Of a stretch of 64,000 bases of DNA, positions 44,527-53,845 are shown piece after piece. The stretch is from assembly GCF_000621785.1 (NCBI RefSeq), contig NZ_JHXI01000012.1, positions 62,001-126,000 on the forward strand, read 5' to 3'. The position numbers and the translations under genes are program-made. Source of the DNA: Ruminococcus flavefaciens ND2009 (GTDB taxonomy: Bacteria; Bacillota; Clostridia; Oscillospirales; Ruminococcaceae). Numbering within the stretch: position 1 is the first letter of the stretch; every line of letters starts with the position of its first letter. The notes beneath the pieces were generated by a model, which was not told where the DNA came from, ran no database searches, and saw only the letters and a program-made list of their open reading frames with translations.

Positions 44527-45507
44527 TCATATACGGAGCTCATTGGGACACTCCTCACCTTTGTGACAGGTGATGATGTTGTTCACAGTGGTCTCGGCGA
44601 TATTGCTGAGAGCCTCCTCTGTGAGGAATGCCTGATGAGAAGTTACGATAACGTTTGGCATGGAAATAAGACGGGCGAGAGTATCGTCGGCGATGATGTG
44701 TCCCGAGAAGTCCTGGAAGAAAACGTCAGCCTCCTCCTCGTATACATCAAGGCAGGCAGCGCCTATCTTACGGGCTTTTATTCCCTCAAGGAGAGCCTCT
44801 GCGTCGATGAGGGCGCCTCTTGAGGTATTGATTATGACTACGCCCTTCTTGAGCTTGTCCACTGACTTTTCGTCGATAAGGTGATAGGTCTCGTCGGTGA
44901 GAGGGCAGTGGAATGAGATTATGTCGCTGCGGCTGAACAGCTCGTCCAGCTCAACGTATTCGATACCGCTGTCCTTTGCGGGGAACTTATCATAGGCGAT
45001 GACGTTCATGCCGAAGCCGCGGCATATATTGATGAAGATGCGTCCTATCTTACCTGTTCCCACAACGCCCACGGTCTTGCCGTGAAGGTCGAAGCCTGTA
45101 AGTCCGTTCAGTGAGAAGTTGTGATCCCTTGTGCGGATATAAGCCTTGTGGACGCGGCGTATTGAGGTCAGCAGCAGAGCCATGGCGTGCTCGGCGACTG
45201 CATAGGGTGAGTAGGCGGGGACGCTTACGACCGTTATTTTGCCCTTGGCGTACTGTATGTCCACATTGTTGTAGCCTGCACAGCGGAGCGCCAGAGTCTT
45301 CACGCCCAGCTCACAGAGCCTGTCGATAACGGCGGCGTTGACGGTGTCGTTTACGAATACGCACACAGCTTCGCAGCCCTTTGCCAGCTCTGCCGTGTCC
45401 TCGTTGAGCTTGGTCTCGTAGAACTTGAAGCGTATGCCGTTTTCGCTGCCGAACTTCTCGAATGATGGCATATCGTAGGGCTTTGCGTCAAAAAACGCGA
45501 CTTTCAT
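44527..45507 (-). CDS. D-2-hydroxyacid dehydrogenase (D-lactate dehydrogenase-like)
   Basis: 326 residues. MKVAFFDAKPYDMPSFEK at the start and the NAD-binding VGVVGTGKIGRIFINICRGF place it with D-lactate dehydrogenases (LdhA type). Also visible are VIINTSRGALIDAEALLEG and the catalytic His in VTSHQAFLTEEAL. It reduces pyruvate to D-lactate in fermentation, inferred from the subgroup. The start is the ATG after AAGAAGG; upstream in-frame codons carry no ribosome site. Confidence 0.9.
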   Translation of the reverse strand: MKVAFFDAKPYDMPSFEKFGSENGIRFKFYETKLNEDTAELAKGCEAVCVFVNDTVNAAVIDRLCELGVKTLALRCAGYNNVDIQYAKGKITVVSVPAYSPYAVAEHAMALLLTSIRRVHKAYIRTRDHNFSLNGLTGFDLHGKTVGVVGTGKIGRIFINICRGFGMNVIAYDKFPAKDSGIEYVELDELFSRSDIISFHCPLTDETYHLIDEKSVDKLKKGVVIINTSRGALIDAEALLEGIKARKIGAACLDVYEEEADVFFQDFSGHIIADDTLARLISMPNVIVTSHQAFLTEEALSNIAETTVNNIITCHKGEECPNELRI

Positions 45508-45537
45508 TGCATTACCTTCTTTCGTTATGATGTGTTT

Positions 45538-45567
45538 ACAGCCGACGGAAGCGTTCACGTCGGCTGT
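45538..45567. other. Intercistronic hairpin
   Basis: Perfect 9-bp stem ACAGCCGAC / GTCGGCTGT between two leftward genes. A T run follows only on the plus strand, so it is not a clear terminator for the leftward genes. Confidence 0.5.
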
Positions 45568-45576
45568 TTTGATTAT

Positions 45577-46095
45577 TTACACTATCTTGGCGAATATTCC
45601 TGCCAGAGAAGCGATATAGGTCTTCTGAACGGTCTCGGCAGGTATTACCTCGCCGTTTATCTCAAGGTCCATAGTTGCGCAGGCGTCTGCAACGAGAGAC
45701 ACCTCATAGCCGTGGTCCATAGCGGCGCGGACAGTGGTGTCAACGCACATATGGGTCATCATGCCGCATACTATGAGCTTTTCCACCCCGAGACTGCGGA
45801 GGCAGTCATTGAGCTCTGTACCCAGGAAGCTGTTGGGGCAGTACTTATTGATAACAATGTCTGTGGGAAGGGGCTTTATGCGGTCCGAGATCTCGCAGCC
45901 GTAGGTCCCTTCGTTGAAGAAAGTCTCATCATCGGGGTTGATGTGTCGTATGTAGATGATGTGCCTGCCGATACGGCGGCTCTCGCTGATAAGCTCGGCA
46001 ATGCGCGCCTCAGCCTGTCTGGGGTTATGGAGCTCGCAGGCTCCGCCCTCGAAGTAATCGTTTTGAACGTCAATGATGATCAAAGCTTCTTTCAT
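45577..46095 (-). CDS. Isochorismatase-family cysteine hydrolase
   Basis: 172 residues. The catalytic triad is recognisable: Asp in LIIIDVQNDYFEGGA, Lys in DIVINKYCPNSF, and Cys in VCGMMTHMCVDTTVRAA. The family includes nicotinamidases, ureido-hydrolases and isochorismatases; the motif and length fit a small amide hydrolase, but the substrate is unknown. I chose the second ATG, with GGGAGA 7 bases upstream. Confidence 0.88.
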   Translation of the reverse strand: MKEALIIIDVQNDYFEGGACELHNPRQAEARIAELISESRRIGRHIIYIRHINPDDETFFNEGTYGCEISDRIKPLPTDIVINKYCPNSFLGTELNDCLRSLGVEKLIVCGMMTHMCVDTTVRAAMDHGYEVSLVADACATMDLEINGEVIPAETVQKTYIASLAGIFAKIV

Positions 46096-46139
46096 ATTCA
46101 TATCTCCCTAAGAAAAAGTGCTGTATCCGCCTGCTGAAA

Positions 46140-46540
46140 CAGCGGCAGATATTTTTTTATTTTAGTATACCACATCGCGGCAGTTGTGTCAATTAATTGA
46201 GCAGTAGTCATAATCACGAAATCTTACCCTTAAAAACGCAAAAAAATGTGAAGGCAGTGACCGTCCCCCTTCCTTGCTATTATATATTCTTTATGCTATA
46301 ATGAATACAAAGTATTCATTATAAATTATTAAAAGCCCTTGCAGATACGCAGATCGGAGATCTGCTCCCTGCAATCGGGCAATTACAGCATAACGCTCCG
46401 CTTTTATGCTGTAATTATTATTGCCATTCAACGGTGATAATGAATATTTAAGAAACAGATAAGAAATTAATAGCAGTATGATAAAGAAGTTTTCCCGGAA
46501 ATACGCTATACTTAGATCACAGGATAAATGCGGCGCCCTC
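46140..46540. other. Intergenic region with several perfect palindromes
   Basis: No gene. It holds AATGAATAC/GTATTCATT (46301-46321), GCAGATC/GATCTGC (about 46350-46367) and the 13-bp stem AATTACAGCATAA/TTATGCTGTAATT (about 46380-46416). The last has no T tract and so is not a usual terminator. It lies upstream of the ABC exporter operon and may hold its control sites. Confidence 0.5.
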
Positions 46541-46566
46541 GGGGTGCCGCGGAAAAGGAGAATATT

Positions 46567-47328
46567 ATGGGTACTGCTGTATTACATACGGAAAAGCTGT
46601 GCAAGACCTTCTCCAACGGAGGCTTCCAGCAGCACGTTATCAAAAATCTGGATATTGAGATCCGCGAGAAGGATTTCACTGTAATAATGGGAGCCTCGGG
46701 CTCCGGAAAGTCCACTCTGCTCTATGCACTTTCGGGTATGGACAAGCCCACTCTGGGCAAGGTATTCTTCGGAAAGGAGGATATTTCGGACTATTCCAAC
46801 GACCGGCTCGCCATATTCCGCAGAAAGAACTGCGGCTTCGTGTTCCAGAGCATATACCTTCTGGAGAATATGAACGTTTTCGACAACGTGATGACAGGTG
46901 CTCTCGTAGCACAGAAGAACTCTCCTGAGCTTATCAAAAAGGCGGAGGACCTGCTGATAAAGGTAGGCATAAACAAGGAGACCTGGAAGAAGTATCCCAA
47001 TCAGCTCTCGGGCGGTGAGTGCCAGCGTGTGGGCATTGTCCGCGCTGTCATCAATGAGCCCGCCATACTCTTTGCGGACGAGCCTACGGGAAGTCTCAAC
47101 TCAGCCTCAAGCCGTGATGTGCTGGACATCTTCACCGAGCTTCACAGCAAGGGACAGAGCATAGTCATGGTAACTCATGACATAAGGACAGCCCTCCGCG
47201 GAAACAGGGTCATCTTCCTTTCCGACGGCTCGGTTGTAGGAGAGCATGAGATGCCGCCCTACGGCACCGACGATCTGAAAAAGCGCCGTGACGGGCTTCA
47301 GGATTTCCTTGACAGGATGGGATGGTGA
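46567..47328 (+). CDS. ABC transporter ATP-binding protein (FtsX/MacB-type exporter)
   Basis: 253 residues with all ATPase motifs: Walker A GASGSGKST, Q-loop FVFQSIYL, signature LSGGECQRVGIVRA, Walker B ILFADEPTGSL, and H-loop VTHD. It is of the LolD/BceA/MacB class that pairs with FtsX-type permeases. The ATG follows AAAAGGAG. It overlaps the permease gene by 7 bases. It belongs to a five-gene run with a serine hydrolase and a two-component system. Confidence 0.95.
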   Translation: MGTAVLHTEKLCKTFSNGGFQQHVIKNLDIEIREKDFTVIMGASGSGKSTLLYALSGMDKPTLGKVFFGKEDISDYSNDRLAIFRRKNCGFVFQSIYLLENMNVFDNVMTGALVAQKNSPELIKKAEDLLIKVGINKETWKKYPNQLSGGECQRVGIVRAVINEPAILFADEPTGSLNSASSRDVLDIFTELHSKGQSIVMVTHDIRTALRGNRVIFLSDGSVVGEHEMPPYGTDDLKKRRDGLQDFLDRMGW

Positions 47329-49847
47329 CGGCAATGGAAAAGATCCTGAGATTATCATGGGCGAATATCAGAAAGCACAAGCTTGAGACTGCCGCCCTTG
47401 TGGTTCTGGTCACTCTTTGTATGCTGCTCATGGGCTCTGCATTGGAGGGAATAAAGGGAGCAAAGTCCATATTCCCCCACCTCATGGAGCATACCTGCAG
47501 ATATGAGAACCATATATTCATTCCCGATGAGTATTACAAAGAGGCGTTCGCAGATATACTCGCCTCTGACGAGAGAGTTTCCGATGCCGCTCACGCAGAG
47601 GTCATCTACAGTATGAGCACTGATTACCTGGACGACGAGGGCAAGGAACAGGCTTTGACTATGTGCTTCTCTACCGGGTACAGCCACGAGATACTGGAGC
47701 TCTCAGAGATAGAGACAACTCTCAGCGACGAGGAGATCGCTGCTCTTGAGCACCCCATCTATATGCCCTATGCGGCAAGAGACAGCATGGGCTATAAGGT
47801 GGGAGACGACTTCGACATGATCTTCGGTACCCGCAGGTTTTCCTTTGTGATCGCAGGCTTCTATGACGCCATACTCTTTGATACTCCCGGCGTCGGTCTG
47901 AAAATGATCGTCAGCGATCAGGATTATCATCTGCTTGAGGCGATCATTGATAAGTATACTGTGCTGGCATATAATGACGGTCAGGGCAAGGGCGGAGATA
48001 AGCTGCTGGAGGAAACCCTCAGAGAATTCGATGAATATTCAAACTCCAATGTGAGTGACAACGTTATGTCTGCCCTGTATAAGGATCTGAAAGAGGGCAT
48101 CACATATGATACGGATGTCCTGCTGAAGATACTTGTGGGCATGGCGGTCCTTATCATAATCGCAGTTGCAATAATGATACGCTTCAGGATAGCAGGAGAT
48201 ATAAAGGATCAGATAGTGAATATCGGCGTTCTTGAGGCTATGGGCTATACCTCAAAGAATATCACCCTTTCCTACGTTCTTGAGTACCTGCTCATCACTG
48301 TTGCGGGCATAATCATCGGTACAGCAGGCTGCTTCCTGGTGTCGCCTGCTTTCTTCCGCACGGGAGAGATAATGTCGGGACACCTCAGCGACAGCAGGAT
48401 AACTGCAAAGCCCCTTATCGTAACTGCTGTTATTATAATCGCTTTCGTGACGGTCATTTCATTCCTGAGAGCAAGAGCCGTAAGGAAGTTCCCGCCTGTT
48501 CAGGCATTCCGCAAAGGACAGGGCGACCACCGCTTCGGCAGGGAGCATTTCCCACTGAGAAAGACAAAGAGCAGCGTACACCTCCGTCTCGCCATGAAGG
48601 GCTTCGTACAGAACTTCAAACAGAATCTGGGACTTACAGTTTGTATCACCGCTGCATCTGCGGCGATAGTATTCTGCTTCATCATATTCACCTTCTTCAG
48701 CGGCGGTATGAGCGCTATCTCAAAGAGCTCGGGCATTGAGCTCAGCGATATGAAGATAACTCTTATCAATCCAACGGACACGAAATGGCTGGCAGAGGAG
48801 CTTGAGACTCTTCCCGAGGTAAGAAAGGCTACTCCCACATCAGGCGAGAGCATCATGATAAATATGCCCGAAAAGAAACAGGTGCTCCTGCCCACGGCTT
48901 TCACCAGCTTTGACGTTACAGAGAACATCTTCACCTCAGAGGGACGATACCCTCAGCATGACAACGAGATAATGCTGACAAATATGCTGGGCAAGCTTGA
49001 CGGCTTCAGCACAGGTGACAGTGTTACCCTGGAATACAACGGAGTAAAGAGACAATACATCATCACAGGCTTCGTCACCTCGCTTACCAACGGCGGTATC
49101 AACCTCTATATCACCGAGGACGGAATGAAAAGACTTATCCCCACCTATGCTCCCGATACCATAGAGCTTTATCTGAAGGACGGAGTTGATGCGGATGAGT
49201 TCAAATATACTCTCACCGACAGATACGGCAGGAGCATCGCAGATGCAGGCAATGCGGCTGATGGAGAGGGCTCATATGAGGACAGGATAAGGGCTGAGGC
49301 TGAAAAGCAGATAGCCGAGATCATCGCCAATCAGGGCGGCAACCATGTTGAGTACGCTATACAGTCGGGTGATACTGTCATCAAGGGCAGCAGCAGCGGC
49401 TTTATCATTGACTCTGTCATCAATCTGAGCGGCGTTATTAAAACTCAGCTGGCAGGCATGGCAAAGGCAATATCCGCACTGACGACCGTGCTCATGCTGC
49501 TTTCGGCACTGGTGGTAATGATAATACTCTTTATCCTTATGGAGTCTTCCATAAGACGCCAGCGCAAGGAATTCGGCGTAATGAAGAGCATGGGATACAC
49601 CTCCCGTGAGCTTATGCTCCAGCTGGCGTTCAGGATAATGCCTGCGGCTGTTATATCGGTGGCTGTCGGTACGGCTTTTTCGGTTATTGCTGTAAAGCTC
49701 TTCGCAAGTTTTATCGGCGTTATCGAAACAAATATGGCAGCAGTATTCTTCATGGACGCGGTATTGCTCCTGTTCTGCTTCCTGTGTGCATATGCAGGCG
49801 CAAGAAAGATCAAGAAAATATCCGTATACGAGCTTATGACGGAGTAA
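47322..49847 (+). CDS. FtsX-family ABC permease, duplicated architecture
   Basis: 841 residues: helix 1 (about 20-45), an outer domain of about 200 residues, a triplet of helices (about 265-390), a second leading helix (about 435-460), a second outer domain (about 465-705), and a last helix triplet (about 715-830). This is two FtsX/MacB units in one chain, as in clostridial peptide- or lipid-handling exporters. Its partner is the ATPase upstream. Substrate unknown; antimicrobial peptide resistance is a reasonable inference from the linked two-component system. An ATG at 47334 is an alternative start. Confidence 0.9.
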   Translation: MVTAMEKILRLSWANIRKHKLETAALVVLVTLCMLLMGSALEGIKGAKSIFPHLMEHTCRYENHIFIPDEYYKEAFADILASDERVSDAAHAEVIYSMSTDYLDDEGKEQALTMCFSTGYSHEILELSEIETTLSDEEIAALEHPIYMPYAARDSMGYKVGDDFDMIFGTRRFSFVIAGFYDAILFDTPGVGLKMIVSDQDYHLLEAIIDKYTVLAYNDGQGKGGDKLLEETLREFDEYSNSNVSDNVMSALYKDLKEGITYDTDVLLKILVGMAVLIIIAVAIMIRFRIAGDIKDQIVNIGVLEAMGYTSKNITLSYVLEYLLITVAGIIIGTAGCFLVSPAFFRTGEIMSGHLSDSRITAKPLIVTAVIIIAFVTVISFLRARAVRKFPPVQAFRKGQGDHRFGREHFPLRKTKSSVHLRLAMKGFVQNFKQNLGLTVCITAASAAIVFCFIIFTFFSGGMSAISKSSGIELSDMKITLINPTDTKWLAEELETLPEVRKATPTSGESIMINMPEKKQVLLPTAFTSFDVTENIFTSEGRYPQHDNEIMLTNMLGKLDGFSTGDSVTLEYNGVKRQYIITGFVTSLTNGGINLYITEDGMKRLIPTYAPDTIELYLKDGVDADEFKYTLTDRYGRSIADAGNAADGEGSYEDRIRAEAEKQIAEIIANQGGNHVEYAIQSGDTVIKGSSSGFIIDSVINLSGVIKTQLAGMAKAISALTTVLMLLSALVVMIILFILMESSIRRQRKEFGVMKSMGYTSRELMLQLAFRIMPAAVISVAVGTAFSVIAVKLFASFIGVIETNMAAVFFMDAVLLLFCFLCAYAGARKIKKISVYELMTE

Positions 49848-49859
49848 GGGAGGACAGGT

Positions 49860-51779
49860 ATGAGAAAAGGCAGGATAGCTTCAATTCTGGCTGCGGCTGT
49901 TATGACGGCCACAGCGGCGGCTATGCCCGTAAATGCAGGCCGCACCACAGAAAAGGATAACGTCTCCGGGAAGGGGGACACCCTCTCCTGTGTAGGCTCG
50001 GTAAGCAAAATGTTCGCGACTACCGCAGTAATGCAGCTTGCAGAGCAGGGAAAGGTGGATATAGACAAGCCGGTAACGGAGTATCTTCCCGATTTCCGTA
50101 TGGCTGACCCCAGGTACAAGGACATCACCGTCCGTATGCTCATGAACCACACATCGGGACTCATGGGGACCACAGAGGGCGACTTCATGCTCTATGATGA
50201 CAGGGACGCCGCTCCCCATGATACCATGCTGGCTGAGCTGAGCAGTCAGAGACTCAAGGCTGACCCCGGAGACTTCGGCGCCTACTGCAACGACGGTTTC
50301 GAGGTGCTGGAGCTCATCGTTGAGGCGGTGAGCGGAGAGAGCTTCACCGACTATGTGGACGGTCATATCTGCGATCCCCTGGGGCTTACACAGACAGGAA
50401 CTCCCTGGAACGCCTTCCGCACAGAGGAGCAGGTGGACACCTTTACAGGCAAGAATATCGCCATTGCTCCCGACTACTGCATGGATCTGGGCTCGGGAGG
50501 AATAATGTCCACGGCGGCTGAGCTGTGCAGCTTCGGCAGCACATTTTTCAGCGGAGACAACAGGCTCTTGTCGGAAAAGTCCAAGAAGGAAATGGGCAGA
50601 GCAGCCGCAAAGGACCGTTATGAGGACGGCTTCGGACTGGGCTGGGACCAGACCGAGTATGAGGATTACAGCGCAGCAGGAGTAAAGGTGGTCTCCAAGG
50701 GCGGAGACGTAATGCACCAGCACGCAAGCCTTGTAGTGGCTCCCGATGAGGAGATAAGCGTATCGGTGCTTTCCTCGGGCGGAAACAGCACCGTGAACCA
50801 GCTCATGGCAATGGCTCTCATGGACATTGCCCTTGCGGAGAAGGGGATAAATATCTCTCACCCCAAGCCCGAAAAGGCGGAGACTCTGGACAAGGTACCC
50901 GAGAAGTACCTGTCCTATGCGGGAATATACATCTCCTCAGATGCCGAATATGAGGTAGCGTTCCCCGACGGGGAATATATGGAGATAACCGTGCTGACGG
51001 AAGAAAGACGGAAGACACAGCAGTTTATGTATACCGCCGACGACAGGTTCGTGCAGGTGGAGGGCTCGGTGAAGGCGGGAAGAGCTGTACAGCCCAAAAA
51101 CGCTTCACTGCTCAGCTTCCGCAGCAGGAACGGCATTGACTATATCTGTGCCGATGAATATATGGGTTCAGGGGATATAGGTGCACAGTACCGTTACTAT
51201 AAAATGCAGAAGGCTGAGCCCAATCCCGTAAGCGATGAGGCTCAGAAGGCATGGGACGAGAGGAGCGGCAGGAGGTATTACCTGTATAACGGAAAATATT
51301 CCAATGCCGTATATAACGGGGAGGAAGTCGTTTCCTTCAGAACTGCTCCCGAGGCAGAGGGGTATGTTTCGGGCAGTAAGATAATTGACAAGGACCACCT
51401 GGAGGCGGCTCTGAAAATGCCCGGCGGACGTGACCTCAGAGATGTTGAGATCAGATATGAGGACGGTAAGGAATTTGCGGTGGCTGAAAACTGCGCTCTG
51501 GAGTTCATCTCCGAGGAGGCTATACCCGAGTTCACAGGCGGTATCTCAGAGGTGGAGCTTTCCACTAAAAAGGCTGTGTGGTTCAGGACAGCCGATAACG
51601 AGTCCAGGACCATTACTCTGGATATACCCGAAAATGCTGCGGTATATGTCTATGATTCGGTGGATCGTGTCGTATACTCCAGCTACATGAAAGATCATGG
51701 GGATTCAGTTCCCCTGCCCGCAAAGGGAAAGATAGTGTTCCTGGGCGAGGACGGCGGGACCGTGAAGATCAGCAGTTGA
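49860..51779 (+). CDS. Secreted serine hydrolase (beta-lactamase/PBP4* family)
   Basis: 639 residues. The signal peptide ends near residue 26 (PVNAG), and the catalytic SxxK (S47-V-S-K50) follows only about 20 residues later. Homologues normally have some 45 residues of beta strands before this motif, so the N-terminal core is shortened. The YxN motif is Y142-C-N144, and a late KGGDVMHQHASLVVAPD region stands for the third motif. A C-terminal beta-rich domain follows (about 345-639). It lies between the exporter and the two-component genes; it may act on cell-wall peptide or the exported or sensed peptide. Confidence 0.85.
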   Translation: MRKGRIASILAAAVMTATAAAMPVNAGRTTEKDNVSGKGDTLSCVGSVSKMFATTAVMQLAEQGKVDIDKPVTEYLPDFRMADPRYKDITVRMLMNHTSGLMGTTEGDFMLYDDRDAAPHDTMLAELSSQRLKADPGDFGAYCNDGFEVLELIVEAVSGESFTDYVDGHICDPLGLTQTGTPWNAFRTEEQVDTFTGKNIAIAPDYCMDLGSGGIMSTAAELCSFGSTFFSGDNRLLSEKSKKEMGRAAAKDRYEDGFGLGWDQTEYEDYSAAGVKVVSKGGDVMHQHASLVVAPDEEISVSVLSSGGNSTVNQLMAMALMDIALAEKGINISHPKPEKAETLDKVPEKYLSYAGIYISSDAEYEVAFPDGEYMEITVLTEERRKTQQFMYTADDRFVQVEGSVKAGRAVQPKNASLLSFRSRNGIDYICADEYMGSGDIGAQYRYYKMQKAEPNPVSDEAQKAWDERSGRRYYLYNGKYSNAVYNGEEVVSFRTAPEAEGYVSGSKIIDKDHLEAALKMPGGRDLRDVEIRYEDGKEFAVAENCALEFISEEAIPEFTGGISEVELSTKKAVWFRTADNESRTITLDIPENAAVYVYDSVDRVVYSSYMKDHGDSVPLPAKGKIVFLGEDGGTVKISS

Positions 51780-51792
51780 AAGGAGAGTATCA

Positions 51793-52533
51793 ATGAAGTA
51801 TCAGTGCCTAATGATCGACGATGATGTTACCATTGCGGAGACAACAGCGGAGTATTTCAATATATTCGATATAAAGACAGCCTATGTCACAAGCTATGAC
51901 GATGCTGTCGGATTTCTGGAGGATAATCAGGTGTCGCTGCTGCTCCTTGACATCAATCTGGGCGACAGATCAGGCTTTGAGCTGTGCAAGCAGATAAGGG
52001 CGGAATACGATATGCCCATACTGTTCATCAGCGCGCGGACCAGCGATGACGATGTGCTGACGGCGCTGAATATAGGCGGAGACGACTACATAAAGAAACC
52101 CTACACCCTTAATATACTCCTCGCCAAGGTCAAGGCGATACTGAAAAGATACGAGCGTTCAGCGGAGGCAGCGAAAGCTGTCTCCGCCAAAGCCGTTTAC
52201 GGGGAGGGTGTCAGCAGTTCCCGCGAGATAGCTATAAGAGAGGGGCTCATACTTGATACGGGCGCCCATAAGCTCATTCGGGACGGTGAAGTAGTGCCTC
52301 TCAAGGCTATGGAGTACAAGATGCTGGCTTATCTTCTTGCCAACCGCGGCAGGGTGGTCACCAAGGACGAGTTCCTGAAAAATGTCTGGGGAGATGAGTT
52401 CATAGGTGAGGGCACTCTTGCCGTACATATACGCCATATCCGCGAAAAGACCGAGGAGAACCCGAATTCTCCCTGTATCGTAAAGACGGTCTGGGGCGTG
52501 GGATATATCATTGAGGACGGGCAGGACACATGA
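51793..52533 (+). CDS. OmpR-family response regulator of the exporter module
   Basis: 246 residues. Acidic pocket IDDDVT, phosphoacceptor Asp in LLLLDINLGDRSG, Lys in YIKKPY, and a winged-helix domain ending LAVHIRHIREKTEENP...VWGVGYI. The linker (about 125-145) is longer than usual. AAAGGAG precedes the ATG. The stop overlaps the kinase start (ATGA). It likely controls the exporter operon. Confidence 0.93.
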   Translation: MKYQCLMIDDDVTIAETTAEYFNIFDIKTAYVTSYDDAVGFLEDNQVSLLLLDINLGDRSGFELCKQIRAEYDMPILFISARTSDDDVLTALNIGGDDYIKKPYTLNILLAKVKAILKRYERSAEAAKAVSAKAVYGEGVSSSREIAIREGLILDTGAHKLIRDGEVVPLKAMEYKMLAYLLANRGRVVTKDEFLKNVWGDEFIGEGTLAVHIRHIREKTEENPNSPCIVKTVWGVGYIIEDGQDT

Positions 52534-53801
52534 AGGCTTACAGAAGGATACTCATTATCAGCACGGCACTCCTGCTCACAGGCATTTTCCTGTTTATGAA
52601 AATGTCTTTTTCATACAGGGGCAGCGGCGTCGACACACTGATGATAAACGATATTATAAGCTCCGTCAGAGAGAGCTGGGACAGTATGGACAGCTTCGAC
52701 GGCAGCCGCTTTGATACGGAGATGATAGTCTTCGACAGCCAGGACTTCATCGTCTATTCCTCAGCCGATGAGGAGCTTGAGGGCGTTGACTCCACGAAAA
52801 AGGCAACAGAAAAGGGCTGCATTTCACTGGTGGTCACAGCAGACAGCCGCTATCTTGGCACAGTGGTGATACCCGACCCCGACAGGCTGGAGTACGAAAG
52901 GGTGAACAGGCGTATCTGTACAGCTGCGGCGGTGCTTTCGGTGATGTTCCTGCTGGCAGGGATAATTTACGGGAGATACGTACGCAGGACAATAGTCAAG
53001 CCCTTCGGCGAGATGGAAAAATTCGCGGAGAACGTGGCTTCGGGCAAACTGGACGTGCCCATAAGGCTGGAGAAAAACAATATGTTCGGCGCCTTTACAG
53101 GGAGCTTCGACATCATGCGCGAGGAGCTGAAAAACGCCCGCCGCAGAGAGGACGAGCTGAAGATAAGAGAAAAGGAAATGGTGGCGTCGCTGAGCCACGA
53201 CCTGAAAACGCCAATTACGGGAATAAAGCTGCTCTGTGAGCTGATGACGGTGAAAACGGAGGACGAGTACGTTAAGAAAAAGATAGGGGACATCCACCAG
53301 AAGGCGGAGCAGATAAACGTGCTGGTCAGCGACCTTCTTGCCTCGACGCTTGACGACCTGGGCGAGATGAACGTGAGCTGTACCGACGAGAGCTCGGAGA
53401 TACTCCACGAGCTTGTGGCTGAGCATGACACAAGGGGCGCCGCAAGGGAGGCGGAGATACCCCAGTGTATGATATGTGCCGACAGGATAAGGCTCTCTCA
53501 GGTCATAGGCAATATCATCGGCAACTCATACAAGTACGCGGATACCGATATAGACATCGGCTATGTGGTGAGGGACGGCTTCCTTGAGATGTCCATAAGC
53601 GACCGCGGCGAGGGCGTTCCCGAGGATGAGCTTGGACTTATCACCGCCAAGTTCTACCGCGGTGCCAACTCAGCAGGAAAAGACGGAAGCGGTCTGGGAC
53701 TCTATATCGCCAGTAAGCTCATGGAGAAGATGAACGGTGAGCTCATATGCTCAAGCCGAGGCAATGGCTTCTGTGTTACCCTGATGATACCGCTGTCATA
53801 G
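52530..53801 (+). CDS. Sensor histidine kinase of the exporter module
   Basis: 423 residues: helix 1 (about 8-24), an outer domain of about 100 residues, helix 2 (about 130-150), a HAMP-like region, HisKA with SLSHDLKTPITGIKLL, then NIIGNSYKYA, SDRGEGVPEDELG and GSGLGLYIASKLM. The roughly 100-residue outer sensor is larger than in BceS-type kinases, so direct ligand sensing is possible. Confidence 0.93.
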   Translation: MKAYRRILIISTALLLTGIFLFMKMSFSYRGSGVDTLMINDIISSVRESWDSMDSFDGSRFDTEMIVFDSQDFIVYSSADEELEGVDSTKKATEKGCISLVVTADSRYLGTVVIPDPDRLEYERVNRRICTAAAVLSVMFLLAGIIYGRYVRRTIVKPFGEMEKFAENVASGKLDVPIRLEKNNMFGAFTGSFDIMREELKNARRREDELKIREKEMVASLSHDLKTPITGIKLLCELMTVKTEDEYVKKKIGDIHQKAEQINVLVSDLLASTLDDLGEMNVSCTDESSEILHELVAEHDTRGAAREAEIPQCMICADRIRLSQVIGNIIGNSYKYADTDIDIGYVVRDGFLEMSISDRGEGVPEDELGLITAKFYRGANSAGKDGSGLGLYIASKLMEKMNGELICSSRGNGFCVTLMIPLS

Positions 53802-53804
53802 TAC

Positions 53805-53843
53805 AAGGCTCCGTGCCGCAGAAATGCAGCCCGGAGCCTTTTT
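53805..53843 (+). terminator. Terminator of the exporter/two-component operon
   Basis: Stem AAGGCTCCG (53805-53813) / CGGAGCCTT (53832-53840), then TTTTT; it ends just before the convergent radical SAM gene. Confidence 0.75.
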
Positions 53844-53845
53844 AC

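Noticed and set aside
49860-51779. Serine hydrolase as a true class C beta-lactamase resistance gene
   Set aside because: The N-terminal core is shortened, a long C-terminal domain is present and the third motif is not typical, so only family-level assignment is supported.
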